Shown here piece by piece: positions 1 through 8,708 of a stretch of 64,000 nucleotides of DNA (position 1 is its first letter; every line of letters starts with the position of its first letter). A program made the position numbers and the translations under genes. Under the pieces are notes generated by a model. The model did no database searches. It was not told the origin of the DNA and saw nothing but the letters and a program-made list of their open reading frames with translations. The stretch lies in NCBI RefSeq assembly GCF_004005945.1, contig NZ_SACS01000006.1, positions 124,001 through 188,000 on the forward strand. The letters run 5' to 3'. This DNA is from Rheinheimera riviphila. Its GTDB lineage: Bacteria > Pseudomonadota > Gammaproteobacteria > Enterobacterales > Alteromonadaceae.

Positions 1-1
1 C

Positions 2-142
2 TACGACTTATCGAAGCTGCAACAAACCTATCCAATGCTGACTGAAGCGTTAAAACAATATCCAAAAGTGCCGGAAGCGATCAAATTAAGCTTCAAAGGC
101 GACACCATCAGCACCATCAAAATGGTAAAACCAGCCGCTTAA
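2..142 (+). CDS. C-terminal end of an unidentified protein (partial)
   Basis: The open frame runs from the window edge to a TAA at 140-142 and gives about 46 residues, ending ISTIKMVKPAA. It is the 3' end of a gene whose body lies upstream. I do not recognise the family. A strong intrinsic terminator follows at 187-218, which supports this being a real gene end. Confidence 0.55.
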   Translation, partial: YDLSKLQQTYPMLTEALKQYPKVPEAIKLSFKGDTISTIKMVKPAA

Positions 143-186
143 TGCCTGGTATTTGCTGACACTAGTTGCTGAGACTATTTGCGAAT

Positions 187-218
187 GCCGACGCCACCAC
201 CATGGCGTCGGCTTTTTT
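187..218 (+). terminator. Rho-independent terminator
   Basis: A perfect 9-bp stem (GCCGACGCC, 187-195, with GGCGTCGGC, 204-212) and an 8-nt loop are followed directly by six T residues. It ends the transcript of the gene fragment at 2-142 and insulates the two-component operon that follows. Confidence 0.9.
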
Positions 219-302
219 CCCCTACACATTTCACCTGCTTTTGACAAACTTTGCCTTATGCTAGTGTCTGACCAGACTTGATGCACGAGGACACACCACG
301 TT

Positions 303-986
303 TTGCATATTCTGCTGATTGAAGATCAAACCGCGCTGGCGGCCAATGTGATGGACTACCTGACGGCGCAGGGTCATTCGCTGGATTATGCCGACAATGG
401 CATTCGTGGGCTGCAATTGGCGCTGGCGAATTATTATGATCTGCTTATTCTCGATTTATCCCTTCCGGGCCTGGATGGTCTGCAGCTGTGCCAGCAACTG
501 CGTGAGCGAGCCAGTCGGTATATTCCAGTGTTGATGCTGACCGCACGCGATACGCTTGACGACAAACTGCTGGGCTTTGGCTGTGGCGCGGATGACTATC
601 TGACCAAACCTTTTGCACTGGCTGAGCTTGCGGTGCGGGTGCAAGCGTTATCACGGCGGCATTTAGTGGCGACTGATCATCGGTTAGCAATTGGCGAGCT
701 GACATTCGATCGGCAACGTCAGCAGGCCAGTCGCGCCGGGCAGCTGCTGGAGTTACATCCTATCGGCATGAAAATACTGCAATTATTAGCTGAAGCTTAC
801 CCAGCGGTACTCAGCCGCTCCGAACTCACCGCCAAACTTTGGGGTGATGACCCACCGGATTCCGATGCACTACGGGCACATATTTATTTGCTGCGCCAGC
901 AACTGGATAAACCTTTTACTTTTAGCATGTTACATACGGTGCATGGGGTTGGTTTTAAATTGATGAGCGGAGCAGATGATGACTGA
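303..986 (+). CDS. OmpR/QseB-type response regulator
   Basis: This 227-residue protein has the two-domain layout of the OmpR family. The receiver domain (about 1-115) has the acidic pocket E7-D8, the phosphoacceptor D51 in LILDLSLPG, the switch LTARD and the conserved Lys of TKPF. A winged-helix DNA-binding domain (about 125-222) ends with the usual HTVHGVGFK strand. It starts at TTG 303, preceded by GAGGA at 287-291; no in-frame ATG fits better. The last 11 bases overlap the histidine kinase gene, so the two are translationally coupled. The target genes are unknown; the amidohydrolase gene just downstream of the kinase is a plausible one. Confidence 0.9.
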   Translation: MHILLIEDQTALAANVMDYLTAQGHSLDYADNGIRGLQLALANYYDLLILDLSLPGLDGLQLCQQLRERASRYIPVLMLTARDTLDDKLLGFGCGADDYLTKPFALAELAVRVQALSRRHLVATDHRLAIGELTFDRQRQQASRAGQLLELHPIGMKILQLLAEAYPAVLSRSELTAKLWGDDPPDSDALRAHIYLLRQQLDKPFTFSMLHTVHGVGFKLMSGADDD

Positions 987-2352
987 AGCAGTAACAAAAT
1001 CAGCGCCAATACCCGCTGCAAATACTGCTGCTTTCAATCAAGCCAGCCCGGCGATCAGCCTGTCGCAGCGCATTGTGCGCTCTTTTGTGCTGTTGGCGCT
1101 GTGTTGTGGCCTGTTATTCAGTCTGGTGAATCTGATTTTTGTGTACACCGTCGAAGACCAGTTTTTTTACCATCAACTGAAACAGGAACAACGACGGCAG
1201 CTGCAACATGCCACGACCGTGACGCCGGTGTCACCGCTGATGCAGCTTTACTTCAAACCTACTGATTTTCCAAAGGATATAGTCGAAAAATTTCAGCAAA
1301 ATACCAGAGCCCGCGAAATTCCGGGCGAAGCGGGCAGGCATTATCATCTGCTGAAATTTGACCATCCGGCCCATCAAGTGCCGGTATGGTTGGTGATGGA
1401 AGTCAGCCAGCAATTAGTGGTGCGACCCATTCGCACCGAAATGTTGCTGTTTTATGGCTTTACCACCTTACTGATGCTGGCTGCTGCTGCGGTTATTGGC
1501 ATCGTGCTGAGTCGGCGCGCCACCCGGCCATTGCTCGAATTGGTACAGCTGGTGCAACAATCTCAGCACACGCAATCTCAGCAAACCCAGTCACTGCCGA
1601 AAGGCTTTGCCGCTAACTTTCGCGACAATGAAATTGGTTTGCTAGCCCGCACCCTGGAGCAAGCGTTTGACCGGTTGCAGCAGTTTGTTGAGCGCGAACG
1701 GGCCTTTAGCCGCGACGCCAGTCACGAGCTGCGCACACCGCTAAGCCTGATCCAAAGCAGCGCGGAGTTGCTGTTGCTACAGCCCGATTTACCCACGGCC
1801 GCACAGCAAAAACTACAGCAAATTACCGCCGCTTGTTTGCAAATGACCCAGCTCATCAATACATTGCTGACCTTGTCGCGCGAACAAGCGTTGCCGGAGA
1901 GCGTTGATTCAGACAAGCACTCAGCAGCGGTGCCATTGTTGCCATTGCTGGAACAGCTGGTGATCCAACACAGTGACTTGTTGCTTCGTCAGCACTTAAC
2001 CATCGACTTGCAGCTCGCAGAAAACACGTCGCCGCTACTGGTGCACAAGGTATCGCCGGTATTGCTGCAGATGATCCTGGCGAATTTATTACAAAATGCC
2101 TGCAGCCATAGTTTACCGGGTGAGGTGCTGATTGCCGCTGATGCACAGGGCTTGTTGATCAGCAACCCGCTGAATGTCGCGGATTTACCATTGGAGCCGG
2201 CGGCATTATTTGCCAAGGGGCGTCATTCCAGCGGTTATGGCGTGGGGCTTGGTATCGTACAACGGCTTTGTCAGCATAGTAGCATCGGGCTGGCGATTGC
2301 GCTTAATGCAGACAAAACCCGATTGGAAGTGCGTTTAAGCTGGCCGCTTTGA
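976..2352 (+). CDS. Membrane sensor histidine kinase (HisKA/HATPase_c)
   Basis: This 458-residue kinase is the partner of the upstream OmpR-type regulator. A transmembrane segment at about 36-58 and a second at about 155-177 enclose a periplasmic loop of roughly 95 residues with no recognisable sensor fold. A HAMP-like linker leads to the HisKA domain, with the phosphoacceptor H250 in the motif DASHELRTPL. The C-terminal ATPase has an N-box (NLLQNACSHS) and a G-box (GYGVGLGIV). ATG codons at 976 and 979 are both possible starts. The 11-bp overlap with the regulator indicates one operon. The signal sensed cannot be deduced. Confidence 0.9.
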   Translation: MMTEAVTKSAPIPAANTAAFNQASPAISLSQRIVRSFVLLALCCGLLFSLVNLIFVYTVEDQFFYHQLKQEQRRQLQHATTVTPVSPLMQLYFKPTDFPKDIVEKFQQNTRAREIPGEAGRHYHLLKFDHPAHQVPVWLVMEVSQQLVVRPIRTEMLLFYGFTTLLMLAAAAVIGIVLSRRATRPLLELVQLVQQSQHTQSQQTQSLPKGFAANFRDNEIGLLARTLEQAFDRLQQFVERERAFSRDASHELRTPLSLIQSSAELLLLQPDLPTAAQQKLQQITAACLQMTQLINTLLTLSREQALPESVDSDKHSAAVPLLPLLEQLVIQHSDLLLRQHLTIDLQLAENTSPLLVHKVSPVLLQMILANLLQNACSHSLPGEVLIAADAQGLLISNPLNVADLPLEPAALFAKGRHSSGYGVGLGIVQRLCQHSSIGLAIALNADKTRLEVRLSWPL

Positions 2353-2414
2353 CGTAAGTTTCACGGGTGACGGCCTAGGCTGTGAGCTGATGCTTATCCT
2401 TGCGCCGGGAACTT

Positions 2415-4031
2415 ATGATGAAACCGACCAGATCCAAGAACCTTTTCGCCAGACGTTTATTGCTGTGGTTACCAGTGGCATTGCTACTGTGGCTTGGGTT
2501 GTTGCTGGGATGCGCTTTGCCGCAACCGCCGTTACCTACGTTGAGTAATCAACCGTTACTTATTCACAATGTTCAGCTGGTGAATGTAGTCACCGGCGAC
2601 ATTGTGCCTGGCCAATCCGTGTGGATTGAGCAGGGCAAAATTCAGCGCATTACTACCACTGCCAACGATTTTGCAGCAGATCCGGCAACGGGCAACTGGC
2701 ATCAAATCAACGGCAACAACCAGTATTTAATTCCCGGTCTGCAGGATATGCACACCCATAGCATGCAACTGGCGCCGCAACTGCAGCATCCACTGTGGCT
2801 GGCGGCTGGCGTGACCTCGGTGCGCGATATGTCAGGTTGCATGGCGGCCAGCGACAGTTTTGTGGCATGTAGCGCAGATAGAAAACGCTGGCAACAGCAA
2901 CTCCAGCAAGGTGTGCGCAGCAGTCCACGCTATCCGCTGCAAAGCAGTTTTGCGCTGAATGGCGGTGCCGAAGTGCCAGACGGCATGCCGGCTTTTCTGA
3001 AACTGCAAAGCGCAGCGGATGCCAAAGCATTGGTTGAATATTATCAACAGCTTGGTGTTGATCAGTTAAAAATTTATGAGCAACTGAGTCTGCAACAGTT
3101 TCAATGGCTTGCTGCTGCGGTAACAGAGAATGCCGCCAAACCCACCGGCATCACGCTCGCTGGCCATCAGCCTTGGCTAGTGCCATTGGAAAACGCCATT
3201 GAAGGCGGGTTAAAAAGCCTGGAGCACGGCCGGGTGTTTCTGTTTGAATGTTCGACCGCGATTGGCCCTTATAAAGCGCAGCCGATACGCGAAGGCCTGA
3301 TCACCGCTCTGGTATGGCAACAAATTCTGGATTCGCAGGACGAGCAACTTTGCCAGCAAAAAATGCAGTTGCTGGCGGCATCTGATAGCTGGTGGAGCCC
3401 GACTTTACTCACCTTGCAGCTTGGCGCCAAAGCGATGTTGCCCCAGTTTCGGGCGGATCCGCGGTTGAACACTGTCCCGTGGCTGCTACGAATATTGTGG
3501 CAGGCCGATGCGGATGCTATGGCTGAGCGCGGCCGAATTGTTGATGAGCAAGGTAATGCGCAATATCCGCAGCAACAAGCTTTTGCACTGGCGCTACAGC
3601 ATGTGCAGATGGCACAGCAACTGGGCGTAAAAATCATCGCCGGTACCGACGCACCGGACTCTTTTGTGTTTACCGGCAGTGGCTTACACGACGAGTTAGC
3701 CCTTTATGTGCAAGCGGGTTTCACACCGTTGCAAGCCTTGCAAACCGCCACACTGAACGCCGCACGGTACCACGGTACCTCCGATCGCAGTGGCCAGATA
3801 GCGGTGGGTTTTGACGCTGATTTAGTGTTGTTGGCAGCCAATCCGCTGACCGATATTCAGGCGCTACGCCAGGTGCAAGGACTGGTGATTGCAGGTCAGT
3901 GGTATGATCAAGACAGGTTAATGCAGTTGCAGCAATTTGCCATCGGGCAAGCCGGTAGCCTGCGCATCAACCTACAGCTGATGTCCGGTGCACTTCAAAG
4001 CGCGACCTTCCGCCAGCAGTTTGCCGACTAA
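2415..4031 (+). CDS. Lipoprotein amidohydrolase, imidazolonepropionase-like
   Basis: This is a metal-dependent hydrolase of the amidohydrolase superfamily, about 538 residues. The N-terminus is a lipoprotein signal: a basic stretch, a hydrophobic run, then LLLGC with the lipidated Cys at 33. The metal-binding HxH is H113/H115 in QDMHTH; later ligand candidates are GHQPW, EHGRVF and the Asp of AGTDAPDS, which is the usual layout of the imidazolonepropionase-like subfamily. I chose the ATG at 2415 because GGGAA lies 4 bases upstream; a TTG at 2400 would add a short extension. Members act on peptides, N-acylated compounds or xenobiotics, so the substrate is not predictable. It follows the kinase gene by 62 bases. 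Confidence 0.75.
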   Translation: MMKPTRSKNLFARRLLLWLPVALLLWLGLLLGCALPQPPLPTLSNQPLLIHNVQLVNVVTGDIVPGQSVWIEQGKIQRITTTANDFAADPATGNWHQINGNNQYLIPGLQDMHTHSMQLAPQLQHPLWLAAGVTSVRDMSGCMAASDSFVACSADRKRWQQQLQQGVRSSPRYPLQSSFALNGGAEVPDGMPAFLKLQSAADAKALVEYYQQLGVDQLKIYEQLSLQQFQWLAAAVTENAAKPTGITLAGHQPWLVPLENAIEGGLKSLEHGRVFLFECSTAIGPYKAQPIREGLITALVWQQILDSQDEQLCQQKMQLLAASDSWWSPTLLTLQLGAKAMLPQFRADPRLNTVPWLLRILWQADADAMAERGRIVDEQGNAQYPQQQAFALALQHVQMAQQLGVKIIAGTDAPDSFVFTGSGLHDELALYVQAGFTPLQALQTATLNAARYHGTSDRSGQIAVGFDADLVLLAANPLTDIQALRQVQGLVIAGQWYDQDRLMQLQQFAIGQAGSLRINLQLMSGALQSATFRQQFAD

Positions 4032-4056
4032 ATTGTGAGCATGACCCAATAATAAT

Positions 4057-4635
4057 TTAGGGACTGGTGCGTTGCACAGCTGCGCTGCCATCCGGTAAAT
4101 AACGCAGTGGATCCTGCGGATAACCATTGCGCCATAATTCAAAATGCAGATGCGGGCCGGTAGCGCGACCAGTTTTGCCGACCAGACCAATTTGCTGGCC
4201 AGCCTGCACAAAATCGCCAATTTGCACGTCAATCCGCGATAAATGCGCCGACAAGCTTTGTAGCTTGTCGCCATGTTCAATCAGCACCACTTTGCCAAAA
4301 GCATCACTTAAACTGCCCATGTCGGCGTTCAGCACCACGCCGGAACTGGCGGCATACACCGGTGTGCCCTGTGGCGCGGCAAAATCGACGCCGTGATGTT
4401 TGCGGTTGCGGCTTTTCACAATGTATTTGGCGAACATCGAACTGACGCGCGAGCCCGGCACCGGATGGACAAAAGGCGGTGGTGGTGGCGCACTGCGAAA
4501 TTGCGGTTCGCGCTGCACTGTGGGAGCCGTTGTTTGCGGTGGTACACTACTGCAAGCTGCCAGCAGTAATACTGCCAGTAGCAGGCTAAAACGGCTTTTT
4601 TGCCAGCGTAAAGGCCAAAAAACAGGGTGCTGCAT
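4057..4635 (-). CDS. LytM/M23-family peptidase lipoprotein
   Basis: This is a cell-wall endopeptidase-type protein of 192 residues. The signal ends in a lipobox (LLLAAC). A proline-rich linker then leads to an M23 domain. Zinc ligands are visible as HHGVD (H80, D84) and the HxH of GPHLHFELW, so the domain could be catalytically competent. The ATG at 4635 is preferred over an upstream frame extension because GGAAA sits 7 bases upstream and the signal peptide begins right there. It is convergent with the amidohydrolase (25-base gap). Enzymes of this kind cut peptidoglycan cross-links or activate amidases; which applies here is not visible. Confidence 0.85.
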   Translation of the reverse strand: MQHPVFWPLRWQKSRFSLLLAVLLLAACSSVPPQTTAPTVQREPQFRSAPPPPPFVHPVPGSRVSSMFAKYIVKSRNRKHHGVDFAAPQGTPVYAASSGVVLNADMGSLSDAFGKVVLIEHGDKLQSLSAHLSRIDVQIGDFVQAGQQIGLVGKTGRATGPHLHFELWRNGYPQDPLRYLPDGSAAVQRTSP

Positions 4636-4776
4636 CAAGGTTTCCAAGATGATGAAATAGCAATGCAACAGTGTCGCTGGTTCTGGCTGTTGCTTCAAGT
4701 CTGCGTGAGGAGCTGGCCGTGCAATGGGTGAAAAAGTCTGCACTTTGCGGTGTTCGCAGGTTCAACTGGAGTGAGT

Positions 4777-5370
4777 ATGGTATCTGTAGTGACAAATCAT
4801 TGCTGTTTTGGTGATGTAAATGCCCGTTTTCGGGTTTATCTGGCTGCGCCGCCAGCGATGGAGGCTTATCAGCAGCTATCCGGTGTTCAGCCACTGCAAG
4901 CCGGTGAGATTGACCAGATTTACCGGCATTGTGGCAACGGCTGGCGGAAGATTTTTAATGTCTACGCTAAGTTATTATTCGCGCTGCCCCCAACGCATTT
5001 TGCCTTTGCCACTCCGGCGTCGAGCTGGCAGCAGTTTCGTGATCTACAACTACTGCAAGCCGGTTCCGGCACGGCATTGTGTTTCAGTGCGCCACAGTTT
5101 GGTAAAGAGGATGTTTTTCACCTAATTGCCGGCCGCACCCTGGCCAAGCATTTGATCACGCAGGGACTCGAAGCTGATTTACATTGGCTGTCGTCAGAAT
5201 TTGCGGTCGACCCTGCCCGAAAATTATTAGTCACGCCGTTTTTTGACTACCGTCAGCTGAATAATGAAAAAATTACGGTCAGTGCAAAGCTATTGCAGTT
5301 ATTGGCAGATCAGGTGAGCGAAATTGAACGGTTTTTGGATTGCAGCAGTCAGCTTGGGTCTAGCGGTTAA
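4777..5370 (+). CDS. Conserved-looking protein of unknown function
   Basis: This 197-residue soluble protein has no signal peptide and no membrane segment. I do not recognise its family. It is rich in aromatic and hydrophobic residues and has a central stretch (GKEDVFHLIAGRTLAKHLI) that looks like an amphipathic helix. The ATG at 4777 has GGAG 5 bases upstream. It is transcribed divergently from the M23 lipoprotein and convergently towards the lipoprotein at 5459-6064. Confidence 0.6.
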   Translation: MVSVVTNHCCFGDVNARFRVYLAAPPAMEAYQQLSGVQPLQAGEIDQIYRHCGNGWRKIFNVYAKLLFALPPTHFAFATPASSWQQFRDLQLLQAGSGTALCFSAPQFGKEDVFHLIAGRTLAKHLITQGLEADLHWLSSEFAVDPARKLLVTPFFDYRQLNNEKITVSAKLLQLLADQVSEIERFLDCSSQLGSSG

Positions 5371-5394
5371 TGTTAGAAAATGGCGGGCATACCT

Positions 5395-5431
5395 CACCCG
5401 ATGTCGGGTGGACTTACCGACGAGAGTCCAC
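5395..5431. other. Two overlapping inverted repeats
   Basis: CACCCGA (5395-5401) pairs with TCGGGTG (5404-5410). GTGGACT (5408-5414) pairs with AGTCCAC (5425-5431). The two stems share bases 5408-5410, so only one hairpin can form at a time. They lie between convergent genes. There is no clear T-run, so this may be a weak bidirectional terminator or a repeat remnant. Confidence 0.4.
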
Positions 5432-5458
5432 CACGCAATGGCTTTAATAGCGTCGGTT

Positions 5459-6064
5459 TTATTCGCTGTTCGCTTTGGTGTTTTCAGTCAGATTAAACTC
5501 AATCTCAGCACCATCAATTAAAGTGAAAAAACCTTCTTTGTCAGAGAGTTGCAAATCCGCCCACATCCTGACTGTATTAAATTCCGGCGATAAATTCGTC
5601 AGCACACTACTGGCGGTAAAAATGTATTGTTCTGGTTTGGCGGCAGTCGCAAGGTGTTGTTGCAACTCGCGAAATTTTTGTTTGCCGCTGTCACTCAGCA
5701 CAAAAACATAACTTTGCACCGGCACCGGCGGGCTGAACCAACCATCATCCATTTGGCCGACGGTTTTGGAGATCATCCGCACTGCAAACTTCTCGTCGTA
5801 TTGGTGTTCTGCTGACGAAATGTATAGCTGTAGCTGTGTTCTTTTTGGATCCAGTTCTGCTTGTGTTGGCAGCTGTAACCGGATGCGAATTTCATCGGCT
5901 TGCAGCTGGGTCAGGTTTTCAGGGCCAAAACCACTGAGTTTCGCCATCGTCGACAGCGGGATGCTGGCACAGCTGCCAAGTAAGCAGCAGAGGAGCAGGA
6001 GCAGAATGGCTGCAGGCGTTAACATCAAACGGCAGGCAGACTGTGGTTTTTGCATCAATAACAT
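5459..6064 (-). CDS. Lipoprotein of unknown function
   Basis: This exported lipoprotein of about 201 residues has a hydrophobic leader ending in LLGSC. The mature part has no domain I recognise; it contains predicted beta-rich stretches such as EIRIRLQLP and YVFVLSDSGKQKF. The ATG at 6064 is chosen because AAGGA lies upstream and the hydrophobic leader starts just after it; a longer frame reaches 6133. Its neighbours give no functional clue. Confidence 0.6.
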   Translation of the reverse strand: MLLMQKPQSACRLMLTPAAILLLLLCCLLGSCASIPLSTMAKLSGFGPENLTQLQADEIRIRLQLPTQAELDPKRTQLQLYISSAEHQYDEKFAVRMISKTVGQMDDGWFSPPVPVQSYVFVLSDSGKQKFRELQQHLATAAKPEQYIFTASSVLTNLSPEFNTVRMWADLQLSDKEGFFTLIDGAEIEFNLTENTKANSE

Positions 6065-6240
6065 TTGTGTCTCGTCCTTGATTACACATAAATTTATGTC
6101 CCGAAAATTAACAGTAAATTTACCCAGCGACAAGGCTTCGCGATGTTAATTCCTAAAATTTGAGTTGGTTTTTTTACTTACCCGAAACTTAGTGTCTAGA
6201 CTTGAACCACACCTCCGGTTGTCTCAATAAGAAGATGACG

Positions 6241-7554
6241 ATGAAATGTATGCATTTCCGCTCTTGGGCGCTTTGTTGGTTGACCTTTTTCTCTTCATTG
6301 GCGCTGGCTAGTTCATCCGCCTCGCTGGATCAACTGGAAGCATTGATCAGGCAGCAGGAACATCCGGCGGCCTGGCAATTAGCGCAACAACTACAGTCCG
6401 AACAGGAAGGTGATCCCCGTTTTGACTATCTGTTCGGCTTGGCGGCCAGATCCTCCGGCCATGTTCATCAGGCGGTGTTCGCACTGGAGCGGGCCTTGTC
6501 GTCGCAACCACAATCGTCGGACATTCGGCTGGCGCTGGCGGTCAGCTATTTTGATCTGGGCAATTTGCCCGCAGCCGAACGTGAGCTGAAACAACTGGAA
6601 AAGGCTGCATTGCCAGAACGTGCCGCAACCTTGGTACAAACTTATCTGCAACGAATTAAAAAACTGAGTAACCCAGAACATGGTTATTGGCAGAACTGGC
6701 TACAGCTGGGTGCCGGCAGTGACAGTAATCCGAATAGTGGGGTTGACGAGGATTTTTTCTTCATTCCGTTACTGGGGCAGGTGCGTTTATTCGAGCAGAG
6801 TCAGGAGCGGGACAGCAGTTTTTATGAAATGCAGGCGCAGCTGAACTTTACGCTGCCGCAGGATCAACATTCAGCCTTTTATCTGTCGGCCGGTGCGCTG
6901 CACAGCGAATACAGTGAGGACGTGGTGTTTTCCCGCACTTACGCCAGCGCTGTCGCCGGATATCAGACCCGCTGGCGTGGTTATCAGCTGGCGGGCGAAT
7001 TGTTTTACCGGCCCATCCAACTGGATGGCAGCAGTTACCTTGACTATCAGGGGCTGAAAACCACGGTCAGTTACCCGTTATGGGAAAGTTTTGAGTTGGG
7101 TTTGGATCTAACCTATGCCCGCCAATCTTATGCTGAGCTGACCACTTTGGACAAAAAACAGCTGCTGGCGGAAGGGTGGCTATCGACCCGAACCGGCCGC
7201 GCCGAGCATAAGTTTCAGCTGCGTTGGGGCATGGATGACAGTGATCAGACCCGCACCGACTTTAACAACCGTGATTATTACGGACTGGGTTATCGCTGGC
7301 AGTTGTTGCTGGATCAGCGCTGGACCAGCAGCGTATCGCTGGATTATCTGAACGGCGCCTATGACGAGCTGCACCCGCTGTTCCGGTTGGTGCGGGATGA
7401 CAGTTACTACCGCGCCGAGTTGGAGCTGAGCTACAGCCTCAGTCCACAATGGCGCGCCCTGGCTGCGGTCAGTCATCTGCGCAATAACAGCAATATCACC
7501 ATTTACCAATACCAGCGGACACGTGGCTGGATAGGAGTCCGATATGCATTCTAG
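6241..7554 (+). CDS. TPR-containing outer-membrane beta-barrel protein
   Basis: This is the first gene of a four-gene operon, 437 residues. After a signal peptide (cut near ALASSSA) there is an N-terminal helical part (about 30-140) with TPR-like spacing of A/L/G residues, for example FDYLFGLAARSSGHVHQAVFALERAL. The rest is a series of alternating amphipathic strands ending WIGVRYAF, the aromatic C-terminus typical of outer-membrane barrels. The architecture recalls Slam-type TPR/barrel proteins, but I cannot claim membership. The ATG at 6241 has AAGAAG 6 bases upstream; a TTG at 6202 is the alternative. It overlaps the FecR-domain gene by 11 bases. A role in surface display or export of the downstream secreted protein is inference. 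Confidence 0.7.
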   Translation: MKCMHFRSWALCWLTFFSSLALASSSASLDQLEALIRQQEHPAAWQLAQQLQSEQEGDPRFDYLFGLAARSSGHVHQAVFALERALSSQPQSSDIRLALAVSYFDLGNLPAAERELKQLEKAALPERAATLVQTYLQRIKKLSNPEHGYWQNWLQLGAGSDSNPNSGVDEDFFFIPLLGQVRLFEQSQERDSSFYEMQAQLNFTLPQDQHSAFYLSAGALHSEYSEDVVFSRTYASAVAGYQTRWRGYQLAGELFYRPIQLDGSSYLDYQGLKTTVSYPLWESFELGLDLTYARQSYAELTTLDKKQLLAEGWLSTRTGRAEHKFQLRWGMDDSDQTRTDFNNRDYYGLGYRWQLLLDQRWTSSVSLDYLNGAYDELHPLFRLVRDDSYYRAELELSYSLSPQWRALAAVSHLRNNSNITIYQYQRTRGWIGVRYAF

Positions 7555-8698
7555 ATCCAGCCGTTGCTGTGTTGTCGCGTTCATCGTGCTGCTGTGGCAA
7601 TTGCCGCTGCTGGCCGAAGAAGCAGCGGGCAAAACCATCATGGCCAGAGGCTCAGTACAAGCCAGTGCCGAGCAGCAAAGCCGGGCGCTGAAACGCCAAT
7701 CGCCGGTCTTTGGGGTGGATTTGGTCAGCACCGGGTCAGAGAGTAGCAGTCAACTACGGATGAAAGATGGCGGATTGTTGTCGATGCATGCTGACACTGA
7801 GCTGGCGATCCGGAATTATCCGTCTGGTCAGGGCGGGGCTCAAGGCGCGGTGTCGATGGATTTACTAAAAGGCGGCCTGCGAACCATCACCGGTTCTTTG
7901 CCGCAATCGGCCAAGGACTATCAACTGAACACGCCGGTGGCGACCATCGGCGTGCGCGGTACCCATTATGAAGCGGTGCTGCAGCAAGGCGATCTGTATC
8001 TGGCTGGCTGGGACGGCATTATTGATATTCGGGTGACGGTACCTGGCGCTGATCAGAGTTTTTCGCTGGGGCCAGAGCAACCATTTCGTTTTGCCATCGT
8101 GCGGGCAAATGGCGAAGTTGAGTTGCTGCTGCGGGCGCCAACGATTTTTGCTGCCGGACAACCCGGCACCTTAGCGGATCAAACGGAATTTACCGGCCAG
8201 CAACTGACGGCAGCTATGTCAGATGGCGGCCTGGACCTGTTCGTAAAAAGCCCGGCGCTGGCAAGGGATGCCAGTGGTGTTGATTTTTATGACAACAGCT
8301 ATCTGACGGCCGGTTGGGGGATGGACACTATCACCCGCAGCGGCATCGCCAGTTTTGACCAGCTCAGCCAACACAGTTTCAGCAGTACTGCAGGTTCACT
8401 GTCAGACTTGAGTATGTCGATGGAAATAGATTTTGACAGTGCCTGGGTGCCGTCTGGCCAGCTGTCTTTTACTGACGCCGGTGGCGAGTGGTTCGCCACT
8501 TTTAACGGCGTATTTGGCGAACAATCGCTGGAGCTGTTTATCAATTTTGCCAGTCATGGCAATCAGGTGGCAGATGGCAGTATCAGCGGTGTCTTTATCA
8601 ATGATGCCACCGCCATTCTTGGCAATCTGAATCTGGCTGAACTGGATCATCCGACAGTCCGGCTGGATGGTGGTTTTGTGTTGACTGAGCAGCCCTGA
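7544..8698 (+). CDS. FecR-domain periplasmic protein
   Basis: This 384-residue exported protein has a signal peptide ending near LPLLAEE. A FecR domain lies at about 30-150, recognisable from the segments LRMKDGGLLSMHADTEL and TPVATIGVRGTHYE. The remaining 230 residues are beta-rich and unassigned. There is no neighbouring ECF sigma factor, anti-sigma factor or TonB receptor, so this is not the iron-dicitrate arrangement. FecR domains next to CHASE2 cyclases are a recurring, poorly studied association. GGAG lies 6 bases before the ATG, and the first 11 bases overlap the barrel gene. The next gene begins 10 bases downstream. Confidence 0.8.
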   Translation: MHSRSSRCCVVAFIVLLWQLPLLAEEAAGKTIMARGSVQASAEQQSRALKRQSPVFGVDLVSTGSESSSQLRMKDGGLLSMHADTELAIRNYPSGQGGAQGAVSMDLLKGGLRTITGSLPQSAKDYQLNTPVATIGVRGTHYEAVLQQGDLYLAGWDGIIDIRVTVPGADQSFSLGPEQPFRFAIVRANGEVELLLRAPTIFAAGQPGTLADQTEFTGQQLTAAMSDGGLDLFVKSPALARDASGVDFYDNSYLTAGWGMDTITRSGIASFDQLSQHSFSSTAGSLSDLSMSMEIDFDSAWVPSGQLSFTDAGGEWFATFNGVFGEQSLELFINFASHGNQVADGSISGVFINDATAILGNLNLAELDHPTVRLDGGFVLTEQP

Positions 8699-8708
8699 GG
8701 AGTGAGCT

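Noticed and set aside
241-270. Sigma-70 promoter starting with TTGACA at 241
   Set aside because: The -35 is perfect but no acceptable -10 lies 16-18 bases downstream; TATGCT at 257 is too close.
4127-4660. Plus-strand open frames opposite the M23 lipoprotein gene
   Set aside because: They are mirror frames of the clearly functional minus-strand gene, with no family resemblance or ribosome-binding sites.
7544-8698. Iron-dicitrate (FecIR-FecA) signalling system
   Set aside because: The FecR domain is present, but no ECF sigma factor, anti-sigma region or TonB-dependent receptor lies nearby; a CHASE2 cyclase does instead.
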